Part shown: in pieces, positions 16,523-24,091 of the stretch
Layout: the number at the start of each line of letters is the position of its first letter
Position numbering within the stretch: position 1 is the stretch's first letter
Assembly: GCA_015068085.1 (NCBI GenBank)
Contig: SVLF01000019.1
Location: forward strand, 1 to 43,198
Origin: Oscillospiraceae bacterium
GTDB lineage: Bacteria; Bacillota; Clostridia; Oscillospirales; JAAYXM01
Direction of reading: 5' to 3'
DNA length: 43,198 bases
Notes under the pieces: generated by a model
Told to the model about the DNA's origin: nothing
The model's input: only the letters and a program-made list of their open reading frames with translations
The model's database searches: none
Position numbers and translations under genes: made by a program

Positions 16523-17428
16523 ATGTATGATATTATAATAATCGGCGGTGGCCCGGCAGGGCTTACCGCCGCCCTCTACGCAAGAAGGGCAAACAAAAAC
16601 GTGCTTGTTATCGAAAAGGGCAGCTTCGGCGGACAGATTACATATTCTCCAAAGGTTGAAAACATCCCGGGCTTTTTAAGCGTAACGGGTAATGAATTTG
16701 CCGAAAAGCTCGTCGAGCAGGTACTTGAACAGGGTGCTGACGTTGAAGCGGCAGAGGTTCTTGAGGTTCGCGACGGCGATGTGAAAACCGTTGTCACCGA
16801 CAGCGGTGAGTTTGAAGGCAAAACCGTCATTATTGCAACAGGTGCGCGCCACAGGCTTTTAGGTCTTCCGAACGAGGAAAGCTACGTCGGCGAAGGCATT
16901 TCCTTCTGCGCCGTTTGTGACGGTGCGTTTTATGAGGACAAAACCGTAGCCGTTATCGGCGGCGGAAACTCCGCATTGCAAGAGGCGCTTTTGCTCTCTG
17001 ACCTTGCAAAAAAGGTTTACGTTGTTCAGAACCTTGATTTCCTCACGGGCGAAGAAAAGCTCTCCGAGCAGCTTTATGAGCGTGAAAACGTCGAGATAAT
17101 TCTCGGAACTGTTGTTAAAGCGCTCCACGGCGAGGGTGAGCTTACGGGCATTACCGTGGCTAATGAAAAAAGCGGCGAAGAAACGCTTCTTTCCGTTGAC
17201 GGAATGTTCGTCGCAATCGGGCTTGTCCCGCAGAATGAGATTTTTTCCGGTATTTTGTCGTTAGATGGGCGCGGTTATGCCGTGGCGGGCGAGGACTGCA
17301 TCACCTCAGCCCGCGGCATATTCGCCGCAGGCGACTGCCGTGTAAAGAAAATACGTCAGGTTGCAACAGCTGCGGCTGACGGCGCAATCGCCGCGCTTGC
17401 CGCATGCGACTATATCGACGGAAGATAG
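16523..17428 (+). CDS. trxB: Thioredoxin reductase
   Basis: FAD enzyme passing NADPH electrons to a redoxin. Seen: GGGPAGLTAALYARRA (8-23), GGQITYSP, the redox pair CAVC (129-132), and the NADPH-site GGGNSALQEAL, with a C-terminal GIFAAGDCR. 301 residues, usual size. It follows nrdD by 19 bases in the same direction. The neighbouring CPNC redoxin domain of NrdD is its likely partner (inference), giving a complete electron path NADPH to TrxB to NrdD. Confidence 0.93.
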   Translation: MYDIIIIGGGPAGLTAALYARRANKNVLVIEKGSFGGQITYSPKVENIPGFLSVTGNEFAEKLVEQVLEQGADVEAAEVLEVRDGDVKTVVTDSGEFEGKTVIIATGARHRLLGLPNEESYVGEGISFCAVCDGAFYEDKTVAVIGGGNSALQEALLLSDLAKKVYVVQNLDFLTGEEKLSEQLYERENVEIILGTVVKALHGEGELTGITVANEKSGEETLLSVDGMFVAIGLVPQNEIFSGILSLDGRGYAVAGEDCITSARGIFAAGDCRVKKIRQVATAAADGAIAALAACDYIDGR

Positions 17429-17442
17429 AAATAAAGCAGGCA

Positions 17443-17584
17443 GAAAATCCCTCCACCGCCATACGGCGGTCCCATCTCGCCCGGCTCGGTCACGTCGCGG
17501 TTCTGATAGTCCACCGGACTATCATTCATTGCCGCGCCGACATTCCGCTCCGCTTCACTACCCTTTAGGCAAGGGAGGCTTTTC
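17443..17584. repeat. Interspersed multi-hairpin element
   Basis: The ends GAAAATCCCTCC and GGGAGGCTTTTC (17443-17454/17573-17584) are imperfect inverted copies. Inside are ACCGCC/GGCGGT, TGATAGTCC/GGACTATCA (17504-17512/17516-17524) and CCCTT/AAGGG. The 26 bases at 17445-17470 match 24 of 26 with 36103-36128, so the element is a genomic repeat. It resembles MITE-like elements of Clostridia; no coding sequence. Confidence 0.7.
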
Positions 17585-17633
17585 TTTCATAGTTTTAGTC
17601 CAATATTATGCTTTTTGAGAGGTGGTGATTGTA

Positions 17634-19742
17634 ATGAAGCTTATAATTGCAGAGAAACCGAGTCTCGGGCGCAATATTGCCGGAAGCATCGGCGCAAAAA
17701 GCCGCGGCGACGGTTTTTTGTTTGGAGACGACTACATAGTCACATGGGTTTTCGGCCATCTGTTTTCGCTTGCAGATATCGAGCATTACAATCCGAATCC
17801 GGACGGAACAAACCGCTGGTCACTTAAAAACATCCCCTGTTTTCCCGAACGGTTTGTGTTCGAGCTTAAACGGGATTCTGCCACAAAGCAGGTTGACAGC
17901 GGTGTAATCAAACAGTTTGAAACAATAAAAGCTCTCATAAACCGCAATGATGTTGATATGATAATAAATGCAGGAGATGCCGATCGTGAAGGTGAGATAA
18001 TCATCCGCACCTGCGTAACTCAGGCGCTTGAGTCAGAAAAGCCTTTTATGCGCCTATGGCTTCCCGACCAGACTCCGGAAACAATCCGCACCGCGCTCTC
18101 TGAGATGAAGCCCGAAACGGAATATGAGAATTTGGCAAACGAAGGCTATGCAAGAACATATATCGACTGGCTTTACGGCGTGAACCTCACAAGATATGCA
18201 ACGCTTAAAAACGGCAGGCTCCTGCGTGTCGGCCGCGTTATCGTTCCTATCGTAAAAGCAATATATGAGCGCGATATGGCAATAAGAAACTTCAAGCCCG
18301 ACATTTACTATGCCCTGGTGAGCAAAGCGGAAACAAACGGCGAAGAAATCGAGCTTCAAAGCAAGGAGCAGTTTGCAAAAAACGAACTGCACAAAGCACA
18401 GGAGATGTGCAATAAATACAACGCAGAGCGCGCCCTTGTCACTTCAAAAAAGAAGAAAAAGGACACCATGCGTCCCGGAAAGCTTTATTCGCTCACAAAA
18501 CTACAAAACGTTCTCGGCAAAAAATATAAAATGCCGATGGAGCAAAGCCTGAAAATAGTTCAGGAGCTTTACGAGCGCGGTTATGTAACCTATCCGCGAA
18601 CAAACTCTGAATATCTTGCAACTGCCGAAAAGGGCAAGGTTAAAAATATACTCGATGCCGTAGCAAAAATAGGGTATCCCGTAAAATTCAAAGACGGCAA
18701 AACGATATTCGACGACTCAAAGATTGAATCCCACTCTGCCCTTACCCCCACGCACAAGATACCGAAAAAGACGGACCTTTCGCAGGAGGAATTTACCGTT
18801 TACTCTACCATTATGCGCCGCTTTGTCGCTGTTTTCTGTGCAGAGGATTGTGTTGTAGAAAAGACAGAAATAACAATAGACGTCGGCGGACTTGAGGAGT
18901 TCAACTTAAAAGGAACAGTTATCACCGAACCCGGATGGACAAAATACGACGACTACTCTAAAAAAGACAAAATTCTCCCCGCTCTTGAAAAGGGCGATAC
19001 GGTGAATATTGACTTTAAACCTACCGAGAAGGAAACTCAGCCGCCAAAGCACTATACAATCGAAACGCTTAACAACTACCTTAAAAACCCATTCCGCGAG
19101 GATAAGAAAAAAGCTGCCGAGGAAGAAAGCGACGAGGAAGAGTATAAGGCGATTTTTGAAGGACTTGAGCTCGGCACGGAAGCCACGCGCACCGGCATAA
19201 TCGACAACGCAAAGAAAAGCCGATATATAGAGCTTAAAAAAGACGTTTATAAAATTCTGCCGGACGGAGAAAACCTTATAGAGTCACTTGCACGGATGAA
19301 CATAAATATGGACAAATACAAAACTGCCGAGGTCGGCAAGGCTCTCAAAAAGGTGTTCCGCGGAGAAATACACATTGATAACAGCATTGAGCTTGCAAAG
19401 AGCGAAATCCGCGAGGTTTTCGAGCAAAAGCCACAGCCGCCCGAGCTCGATACCGATGACGGATTTTTCGGCGATATTGCCGGTAAATGCCCCTTGTGCG
19501 GATGCGATGTCACACGCACAAGCTTCGGCTACGGATGCAGCGGATATCGTGAAAACGGGTGCAAATTCGGCATCAGAAACGTTATATGCTCGCGCGTTAT
19601 ATCAATAGCAAATGTCCGCACGCTTCTCGAAACCGGAAAAAGCCACAAGATAGAAGGCTTTATCTCCCCGCGCACGGGAAAAAGCTTTTCGGCATACTTA
19701 AAGCTTGATAACGGCCGCGCGGTATTTGACTTTGAGGATTAA
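17634..19742 (+). CDS. topB: DNA topoisomerase III (type IA)
   Basis: Single-strand passage topoisomerase that decatenates and resolves DNA. N-terminal MKLIIAEKPSLGRNI, toprim acidic motif DADREGE (115-121), and catalytic Tyr320 in TYPRTNSEY. Zinc-ribbon C-terminus beginning at CPLC (619-622). 702 residues, typical for TopB of Firmicutes. ATG 17634 (MKLII) is preferred over the GTG-rich upstream start because GAGAGGTGG lies ~8 bases before it. It is monocistronic, with a terminator after the stop. Confidence 0.95.
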   Translation: MKLIIAEKPSLGRNIAGSIGAKSRGDGFLFGDDYIVTWVFGHLFSLADIEHYNPNPDGTNRWSLKNIPCFPERFVFELKRDSATKQVDSGVIKQFETIKALINRNDVDMIINAGDADREGEIIIRTCVTQALESEKPFMRLWLPDQTPETIRTALSEMKPETEYENLANEGYARTYIDWLYGVNLTRYATLKNGRLLRVGRVIVPIVKAIYERDMAIRNFKPDIYYALVSKAETNGEEIELQSKEQFAKNELHKAQEMCNKYNAERALVTSKKKKKDTMRPGKLYSLTKLQNVLGKKYKMPMEQSLKIVQELYERGYVTYPRTNSEYLATAEKGKVKNILDAVAKIGYPVKFKDGKTIFDDSKIESHSALTPTHKIPKKTDLSQEEFTVYSTIMRRFVAVFCAEDCVVEKTEITIDVGGLEEFNLKGTVITEPGWTKYDDYSKKDKILPALEKGDTVNIDFKPTEKETQPPKHYTIETLNNYLKNPFREDKKKAAEEESDEEEYKAIFEGLELGTEATRTGIIDNAKKSRYIELKKDVYKILPDGENLIESLARMNINMDKYKTAEVGKALKKVFRGEIHIDNSIELAKSEIREVFEQKPQPPELDTDDGFFGDIAGKCPLCGCDVTRTSFGYGCSGYRENGCKFGIRNVICSRVISIANVRTLLETGKSHKIEGFISPRTGKSFSAYLKLDNGRAVFDFED

Positions 19743-19755
19743 ATTGATAAAGAAT

Positions 19756-19793
19756 AAGCACCTGCAGGGCTTACGTCTCACAGATGCTTTTTT
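19756..19793 (+). terminator. Terminator after topB
   Basis: AAGCACCTG / CAGATGCTT (19756-19764/19781-19789), one mismatch, T6 at 19788-19793. Confidence 0.7.
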
Positions 19794-19805
19794 ACGTGCA
19801 AAGCA

Positions 19806-19834
19806 TTGACATTGCACATAAAAACAGCTATAAT
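19806..19834 (+). promoter_or_regulatory. Promoter of the toxin-antitoxin pair
   Basis: TTGACA (19806-19811), 17 bp, TATAAT (19829-19834): a perfect consensus sigma-A promoter. Confidence 0.85.
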
Positions 19835-19866
19835 GAATATACTAAGAGTGAAAGGTGGTTATCTTA

Positions 19867-20133
19867 ATGTCAACAACAAACGTTACTATCCGTATGGATA
19901 AAGAATTAAAAAAGCAAGCGGATGATTTATTCGCAGCACTCGGTCTTAATATGTCAACCGCAATGGGCGTTTTTTGCAGACAGGCTGTGCGCCTTGGGAA
20001 AATTCCTTTTGAGCTTGCAGTTGATATGCCTAACTCAGAAACTCTCTCCGCAATTGATGATGTAAACAATAATCGCAATATGAGCAAGGCGTATGATGAT
20101 ATGGATGAGCTTATGAGGGACTTATATGCTTAA
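19867..20133 (+). CDS. dinJ: RelB/DinJ-family antitoxin
   Basis: Ribbon-helix-helix antitoxin that neutralises the downstream toxin and probably represses its own promoter. N-terminal TNVTIRMDKELKKQADDLF is the RelB/DinJ signature, followed by LGLNMSTAMGVFCRQAVR. ATG 19867 has AAAGGTGG 8 bases upstream; the in-frame GTG at 19855 overlaps that site. 88 residues. The toxin begins 8 bases before this gene ends, so translation is coupled. The C-terminal acidic tail would wrap the toxin. Confidence 0.9.
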   Translation: MSTTNVTIRMDKELKKQADDLFAALGLNMSTAMGVFCRQAVRLGKIPFELAVDMPNSETLSAIDDVNNNRNMSKAYDDMDELMRDLYA

Positions 20134-20398
20134 AGTAAGATACTCCGCAAGGTTTAAAAAGGATTTCAAAGTAATAATCAAGCGCGGGTATAATGTTTCC
20201 TTGTTTGAGGAAGTTCTGGCTCTGCTACGCGAAGAGCTTCCTCTTCCCGAAAAATACAGCGACCACGCCCTGAAAGGCGACTATCTCGGTCACCGGGAAT
20301 GTCATATCACCCCTGACTGGCTTTTGATATACAAAAAAGAAAACGATATGCTGACTTTATCATTAACCCGAACAGGAAGCCACAGCGACCTGTTTTAG
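20126..20398 (+). CDS. yafQ: YafQ-family mRNA interferase toxin
   Basis: Ribosome-dependent mRNA endonuclease of the RelE superfamily. Catalytic residues of E. coli YafQ (His50, His63, Asp67, Trp68, His87, Phe91) have matches at His47, His60, Asp64, Trp65, His86 and Phe90 (ECHITPDWLLIY; TRTGSHSDLF). 90 residues, full length, so the system appears intact. It overlaps dinJ by 8 bases. A 17-base sequence before the pair recurs after it. Confidence 0.93.
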   Translation: MLKVRYSARFKKDFKVIIKRGYNVSLFEEVLALLREELPLPEKYSDHALKGDYLGHRECHITPDWLLIYKKENDMLTLSLTRTGSHSDLF

Positions 20399-20401
20399 TA
20401 A

Positions 20402-20418
20402 AAAGAATAAGCATCTGC
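20402..20418 (+). repeat. Direct repeat flanking the toxin-antitoxin pair
   Basis: AAAGAATAAGCATCTGC here matches AAAGAATAAGCACCTGC at 19749-19765 (16 of 17). The two copies bracket dinJ-yafQ almost exactly. The left copy is part of the topB terminator, so the pair may have entered at, or been copied with, that terminator. Confidence 0.6.
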
Positions 20419-20498
20419 GTACGGACATCAAGACAAATTGTTCCTTCCGGACGTTTCGCATGAGCGCTGCAAGGGACATCTCCGAATACAAAATCCGG

Positions 20499-20551
20499 AA
20501 AAACGAACACACTTGAAAGGTAGAAATCCACTTTCAAGTGTGTTCGTTTTT
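20499..20551. terminator. Bidirectional terminator between yafQ and the phosphatase gene
   Basis: 21-bp perfect stem (20499-20519/20531-20551) with A5 and T5 at the ends, usable in both directions. Bases 20419-20498 hold nothing recognisable. Confidence 0.9.
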
Positions 20552-20560
20552 ATCCTCAAT

Positions 20561-21202
20561 TTAAACTGTCTCCGGCAATGCTGTGCGAATATCTGCCATA
20601 TATTCGTCAATGCTGTACGCACCTGTACTCCAGTTTCCGTTGTCGTAATAAAGAACGGAAACAGACGCATTTGACGGCCACGAAAGATTTCCCATATCTC
20701 CTGCCGTACCGTACTTTGCCAAAGAATATGCCACGCGCACCGGTGTTGCATGAGATGCAACGACTATCGTTTTTCCGTCGTTTGCCTCTGCTTTTTCCCG
20801 CAGTGCCGCCATCATCCTCTCACCAAGCTGTGAAACGCTTTCCCCGCCGGGGCATGAGCTGTTTCCGATATCTTCAGCCCACTTCTTAAACTCCCCGGGA
20901 TGGGTTTTTATGATGCTCTCAAACGGAACTCCCTCCCATTCACCTGCGGAAATTTCGCGGAAACGTCTGTCTGTCTCAACTGTAAGCCCCAGCTTTTCGG
21001 CAATGGTTTTCCCCGTATTGTATGCGCGGTGAAGATCGCTTGCATAAACTGCCGAAACATTATAATTTTCCTCTATGTAATGTGCCGTAAGGCTTGCCTG
21101 CTCAAATCCGCGCGGAAGAAGCTCGGCATCATAATTTCCCGCAAAAAGATTGTCGCGGTTTGCAGCACTCTCACCATGCCTTACAAGAAGTATTGTCGTC
21201 AT
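20561..21202 (-). CDS. Histidine-phosphatase (phosphoglycerate-mutase-like) family protein
   Basis: Phosphohydrolase with the RHG motif LVRHGES (6-12), Arg59, Glu83 and second catalytic His151 (VASHATPVR). 213 residues. The family includes cofactor-dependent phosphoglycerate mutase, alpha-ribazole phosphatase and general phosphatases; no neighbour points to cobalamin. AAGGA lies 7 bases before the ATG on the minus strand. It follows the acyltransferase gene by 16 bases and is probably co-transcribed with it. It cannot be the missing histidinol-phosphate phosphatase on sequence alone; that remains possible but unproven. Confidence 0.85.
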   Translation of the reverse strand: MTTILLVRHGESAANRDNLFAGNYDAELLPRGFEQASLTAHYIEENYNVSAVYASDLHRAYNTGKTIAEKLGLTVETDRRFREISAGEWEGVPFESIIKTHPGEFKKWAEDIGNSSCPGGESVSQLGERMMAALREKAEANDGKTIVVASHATPVRVAYSLAKYGTAGDMGNLSWPSNASVSVLYYDNGNWSTGAYSIDEYMADIRTALPETV

Positions 21203-21218
21203 TTCTTTTCCTTTCTTC

Positions 21219-22088
21219 TTACAGCCTTATGCCAAGACCTGCTCCGAGCTTTTTGCCCTCGCGCAGTCTCTGCTTTGCCGCACGGCGGAGGGAATTATCC
21301 TCCGGATAATCCTCGATAGACTCTACCTTTTTCCCGAGCCCTGCGCCCGAGCCGAAAATCCAGCCGATACCGGCATCGGTTTCATCAACCTGAATAATCT
21401 TGAACTTCTTCTGGAATCTTGCGATCGTAGATGTCTCGCGGAGCACCTCGCAAAGCCACGGATAGAGCATCCATGAATGACACATAAAGATAATGTTATC
21501 CATATTATAATATTTCTTAAAGAACTCACGGGCGCGGGCATATGAGGCTTCGCACTCCTCTTCTTCAAAGCTGTCAAAGCGCGGAATATGGACAGATATG
21601 CACGTTTCTCCCTCTTTTACGGATTTGCCGTCAACCTCCATATCGCACGGCGCCTGTACAAGCTCAAACTCAAGACGGCCAAGACGGTATATTGTGCAGT
21701 CTAAGTTGCGACGGAACCACGAACGGTAAACAGGCTGAGGAAAGCCGAACTCTTGCCCGACATCAAGAGGCAGGCGGCTTACAACCGGAAAGCCTTTTAT
21801 GTTCTCAATGAAAATATCCTTACCTATGCCACGCTTTTCATACTCTTTATATGTATCCTCCATAAGACGGAGGTAGAGGTAGAGGTTAAGCGTATTGACC
21901 GGAATTCCCGACTTATCCGCAAATGCGAAAAGATATTCGGCAAACGCTTCATCGCCCTTGTCGTATTCACTGCGGGCACGGGATAAGTCCTCCGCATATT
22001 CGTTTCTGCATTTTTCGTCGATATCCGAAACGATTTTAAACTCCTCAGGCGTAAAACCAAGCTGGGTTACATATTCTTCATACTTCAT
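21219..22088 (-). CDS. Acyltransferase-domain protein (NAT_N / GNAT_C-like)
   Basis: 289-residue protein matching the family with an N-terminal NAT_N helical domain and a C-terminal GNAT-like domain (PF18082/PF18164 type). Seen: LPLDVGQEFGFPQPVYRSWF and CISVHIPRFDSFEEEECEAS, typical of the family, and the FMCHSWMLYPW segment. No precise substrate is known. The start at 22088 is chosen because GGAGG (22101-22097) is 8 bases upstream; an ATG at 22103 overlaps that site. It leads the two-gene unit with the phosphatase. Confidence 0.65.
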   Translation of the reverse strand: MKYEEYVTQLGFTPEEFKIVSDIDEKCRNEYAEDLSRARSEYDKGDEAFAEYLFAFADKSGIPVNTLNLYLYLRLMEDTYKEYEKRGIGKDIFIENIKGFPVVSRLPLDVGQEFGFPQPVYRSWFRRNLDCTIYRLGRLEFELVQAPCDMEVDGKSVKEGETCISVHIPRFDSFEEEECEASYARAREFFKKYYNMDNIIFMCHSWMLYPWLCEVLRETSTIARFQKKFKIIQVDETDAGIGWIFGSGAGLGKKVESIEDYPEDNSLRRAAKQRLREGKKLGAGLGIRL

Positions 22089-22183
22089 AGAAACTGCCTC
22101 CATATAACAATATTGTATTCATTATACATTACAAAGCTCGCAAAATCAAGAAAAACCGCTTCTCCGGTTCAAGCAAATAAGCA

Positions 22184-23083
22184 TCACGACAAAAACTCGT
22201 CCATTTCCGCGATACTCATCCCCTTCTGTAAGGCAGAATTTATCGCATATCCCAGTATCCTTCCGATGTCAGCTATATTAACGTCTATATCCTTCGGTGT
22301 CACAAGAAGCCTCTCACTGTATTCCGAAAGGGTTTCCGCCGGAAGCTCTATTCCCGAATCGTCTGCAAAATTCCCGATAATCGTAGCAATATCCACAACC
22401 GTAGGCACGCCCACCGCTATCACCGGAAAGCCCATTGTTTCGCGCGTTATGGCACTTCGCGCATTCCCTACGCCTGATCCCGGAACAATACCGGTATCCG
22501 TAATCTGCACGGTTTTGCAAAGGCGCGAAAGCTTCATCGAGGCAAGCGCATCAATAACTATTATATAATCCGGCTTTATATGCTCTGCAACGCCGCGTAT
22601 TATCTCCCCACTCTCAACGCCCGTCATGCCGAGAACTCCGGGAGTGACAGCGGAAACCGCGCGCAGCTTCCCGAAAAGCTCCGGCATCTTTTCGACAAGA
22701 TGCCGCGTCACCACAATATGCTCTGTCGCGCACGTTCCGACGGCATCTGGCGTTATATCGGAATTGCCCAGCCCGACAATAAGCACACACCCGTCCGTTT
22801 CCGGCAAAAGCTTTGAAAGCTCTTTTGCAACAACAGAAATAGCCCGCGGAAATGAATTTGTGTCCCGACGAGATATACCCTCAAGCTCAACGGTTGTGTA
22901 TGCACCGCGCGGTTTTCCAAGGTTTTTCTCTCCTTCTTCATTTAAAATTTTAACCCGTGTTATATGAAAGCCTTCCTCATCAAGCTCGCGCGCCCACACT
23001 CCGCGAAGAGAAGTGTTTTCTTCTGCGCTTTCCTGCCATACCTCGCGGGCTTCAAGCGCAAGGTCGGTACGTACATTATTCAT
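22184..23083 (-). CDS. gpr: Spore germination protease (GPR endopeptidase)
   Basis: Aspartic-type protease that degrades small acid-soluble spore proteins at germination, found in spore-forming Firmicutes. Seen: VRTDLALEA near the N-terminus, then FPRAISVVAKEL and LIVGLGNSDITPDAVG, both typical of GPR, and DTGIVPGSGVGNARSAIT. About 299 residues from ATG 23083 (GGGGTG 6 bases upstream), which I prefer to the GTG at 23092. It is divergent from rpsT, as in other Clostridia. This is the clearest sporulation marker in the window. Confidence 0.93.
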   Translation of the reverse strand: MNNVRTDLALEAREVWQESAEENTSLRGVWARELDEEGFHITRVKILNEEGEKNLGKPRGAYTTVELEGISRRDTNSFPRAISVVAKELSKLLPETDGCVLIVGLGNSDITPDAVGTCATEHIVVTRHLVEKMPELFGKLRAVSAVTPGVLGMTGVESGEIIRGVAEHIKPDYIIVIDALASMKLSRLCKTVQITDTGIVPGSGVGNARSAITRETMGFPVIAVGVPTVVDIATIIGNFADDSGIELPAETLSEYSERLLVTPKDIDVNIADIGRILGYAINSALQKGMSIAEMDEFLS

Positions 23084-23164
23084 AAAAATCACCCCATATC
23101 TGCTACTTATTTTTCGTATTTTCGGTGCACATATACAAAATTTAAAAAATTTTGAAAAAAACTA

Positions 23165-23193
23165 TTGCAATTCTTTCAATTTAATGGTAGAAT
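23165..23193 (+). promoter_or_regulatory. rpsT promoter
   Basis: TTGCAA (23165-23170), 17 bp, TAGAAT (23188-23193) with extended TGg (23185-23187). Confidence 0.7.
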
Positions 23194-23234
23194 AGTTCGG
23201 TAACAATAACAAGTACTTTAAGGAGGTGGACGCT

Positions 23235-23492
23235 TTGCCCAATATTAAATCTGCAAAGAAGCGCGTTGAGTTGACAAAGGTCTACGCAGCACGTAACCAG
23301 GCTGCGAAGTCTCAGCTTAAGACATCGCTTAAGAAGTGTGAGGCCGCTATTTCCGAGGGCGGCGACGCTCCGGCAGCATACAATCTTGCAGCACAGAGCA
23401 TCGACGTTGCAGTTCGCAAGGGTATCATCAGCAAGAACTGCGGTGCTCGCAAAAAGAGCCAGATGGCAAAGAAGGCTAACGCTGCTCAGTAA
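23235..23492 (+). CDS. rpsT: 30S ribosomal protein S20
   Basis: Primary 16S rRNA-binding protein, MPNIKSAKKRVELTK with a Lys/Ala-rich helical body ending in KKANAAQ. The start is TTG 23235, 8 bases after AAGGAGG (23220-23226); the upstream GTG lies in that site. 85 residues, typical. Strong promoter and terminator bracket it as a single gene. Confidence 0.95.
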   Translation: MPNIKSAKKRVELTKVYAARNQAAKSQLKTSLKKCEAAISEGGDAPAAYNLAAQSIDVAVRKGIISKNCGARKKSQMAKKANAAQ

Positions 23493-23512
23493 TTTAAGCA
23501 ATTTGAATTTAC

Positions 23513-23550
23513 CATAAAAAATCCTGCAGAGCTCTGCAGGATTTTTTATG
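23513..23550 (+). terminator. rpsT terminator
   Basis: 38-bp perfect palindrome (23513-23550), centre AGAGCTCT, with T6 in its right arm. As a palindrome it also works on the minus strand. Confidence 0.9.
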
Positions 23551-23611
23551 TCTTCACACTTTCCGTCTCTTCCGAATAAGATAAAGCAACACATCTTTCG
23601 GAGGACGCGGT

Positions 23612-23983
23612 ATGCACAGAAACACAAACGGGCGGGAATTCTCTCTGCTCTTTTTCCCAAAACGCTCATCGGATACATATGCAATGTACGTCTCTTCCCC
23701 GCCGCCGGCATGGCTTAATGGGAGCGATATGTCAAAAATCGTGATAGACTCTCCCGGAATGTACTGTCTGTTTTTCCTTGTAACCTCCGGCAAAGGAGGC
23801 GAAGCTCACATAACCGTCAACGGTCGCGAAATCCTCGGCTCTTATGCCTCGGAAAAGGGCGGTGTTATAAGCGGCAGTGCAGTCTGCAGCATACGCGACC
23901 GCGCACTCCCCTGCCCGCTCGGAATAAAAACCGCAGGGCGCGCACAGGAAGGGATTCTCCTCGTTGCAAAGTGCGATGTGTAA
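23612..23983 (+). CDS. Hypothetical protein, possible beta-sandwich (exosporium-like) domain
   Basis: 123 residues, not recognised. GGAGGA (23600-23605) lies 6 bases before ATG. The second half, with DSPGMYCLFFLVTSG, AHITVNGREILGSY and GGVISGSAVCSI, alternates like the TNF-like C-terminal beta-sandwich of exosporium/spore-surface proteins. That is a resemblance only. No signal peptide or membrane span is clear. It sits between the rpsT terminator and uxaC and may have its own promoter. Its presence near gpr would fit a spore role, but gpr is transcribed in the other direction. Confidence 0.6.
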   Translation: MHRNTNGREFSLLFFPKRSSDTYAMYVSSPPPAWLNGSDMSKIVIDSPGMYCLFFLVTSGKGGEAHITVNGREILGSYASEKGGVISGSAVCSIRDRALPCPLGIKTAGRAQEGILLVAKCDV

Positions 23984-24008
23984 TCCGTTTGGTTTTGTTT
24001 TATGGTGC

Positions 24009-24070
24009 TTGACAAATACATCGGCATTGTTATATTATATATAAGGTGAATTGATGAGATGAAATTTCAT
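24009..24070 (+). promoter_or_regulatory. uxaC promoter and palindromic operator
   Basis: TTGACA (24009-24014), 16 bp, TATATT (24031-24036) with extended TGt. A perfect 12-bp palindrome ATGAAATTTCAT (24059-24070) lies downstream of the start point, a position suited to a repressor of uronate genes. Confidence 0.6.
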
Positions 24071-24091
24071 TTCAGGATACGGTGATTAAAT

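Noticed and set aside
23181-23711. Minus-strand 176-residue frame across rpsT
   Set aside because: It is antisense to rpsT and its terminator, with no start signals; the plus-strand genes explain the sequence.
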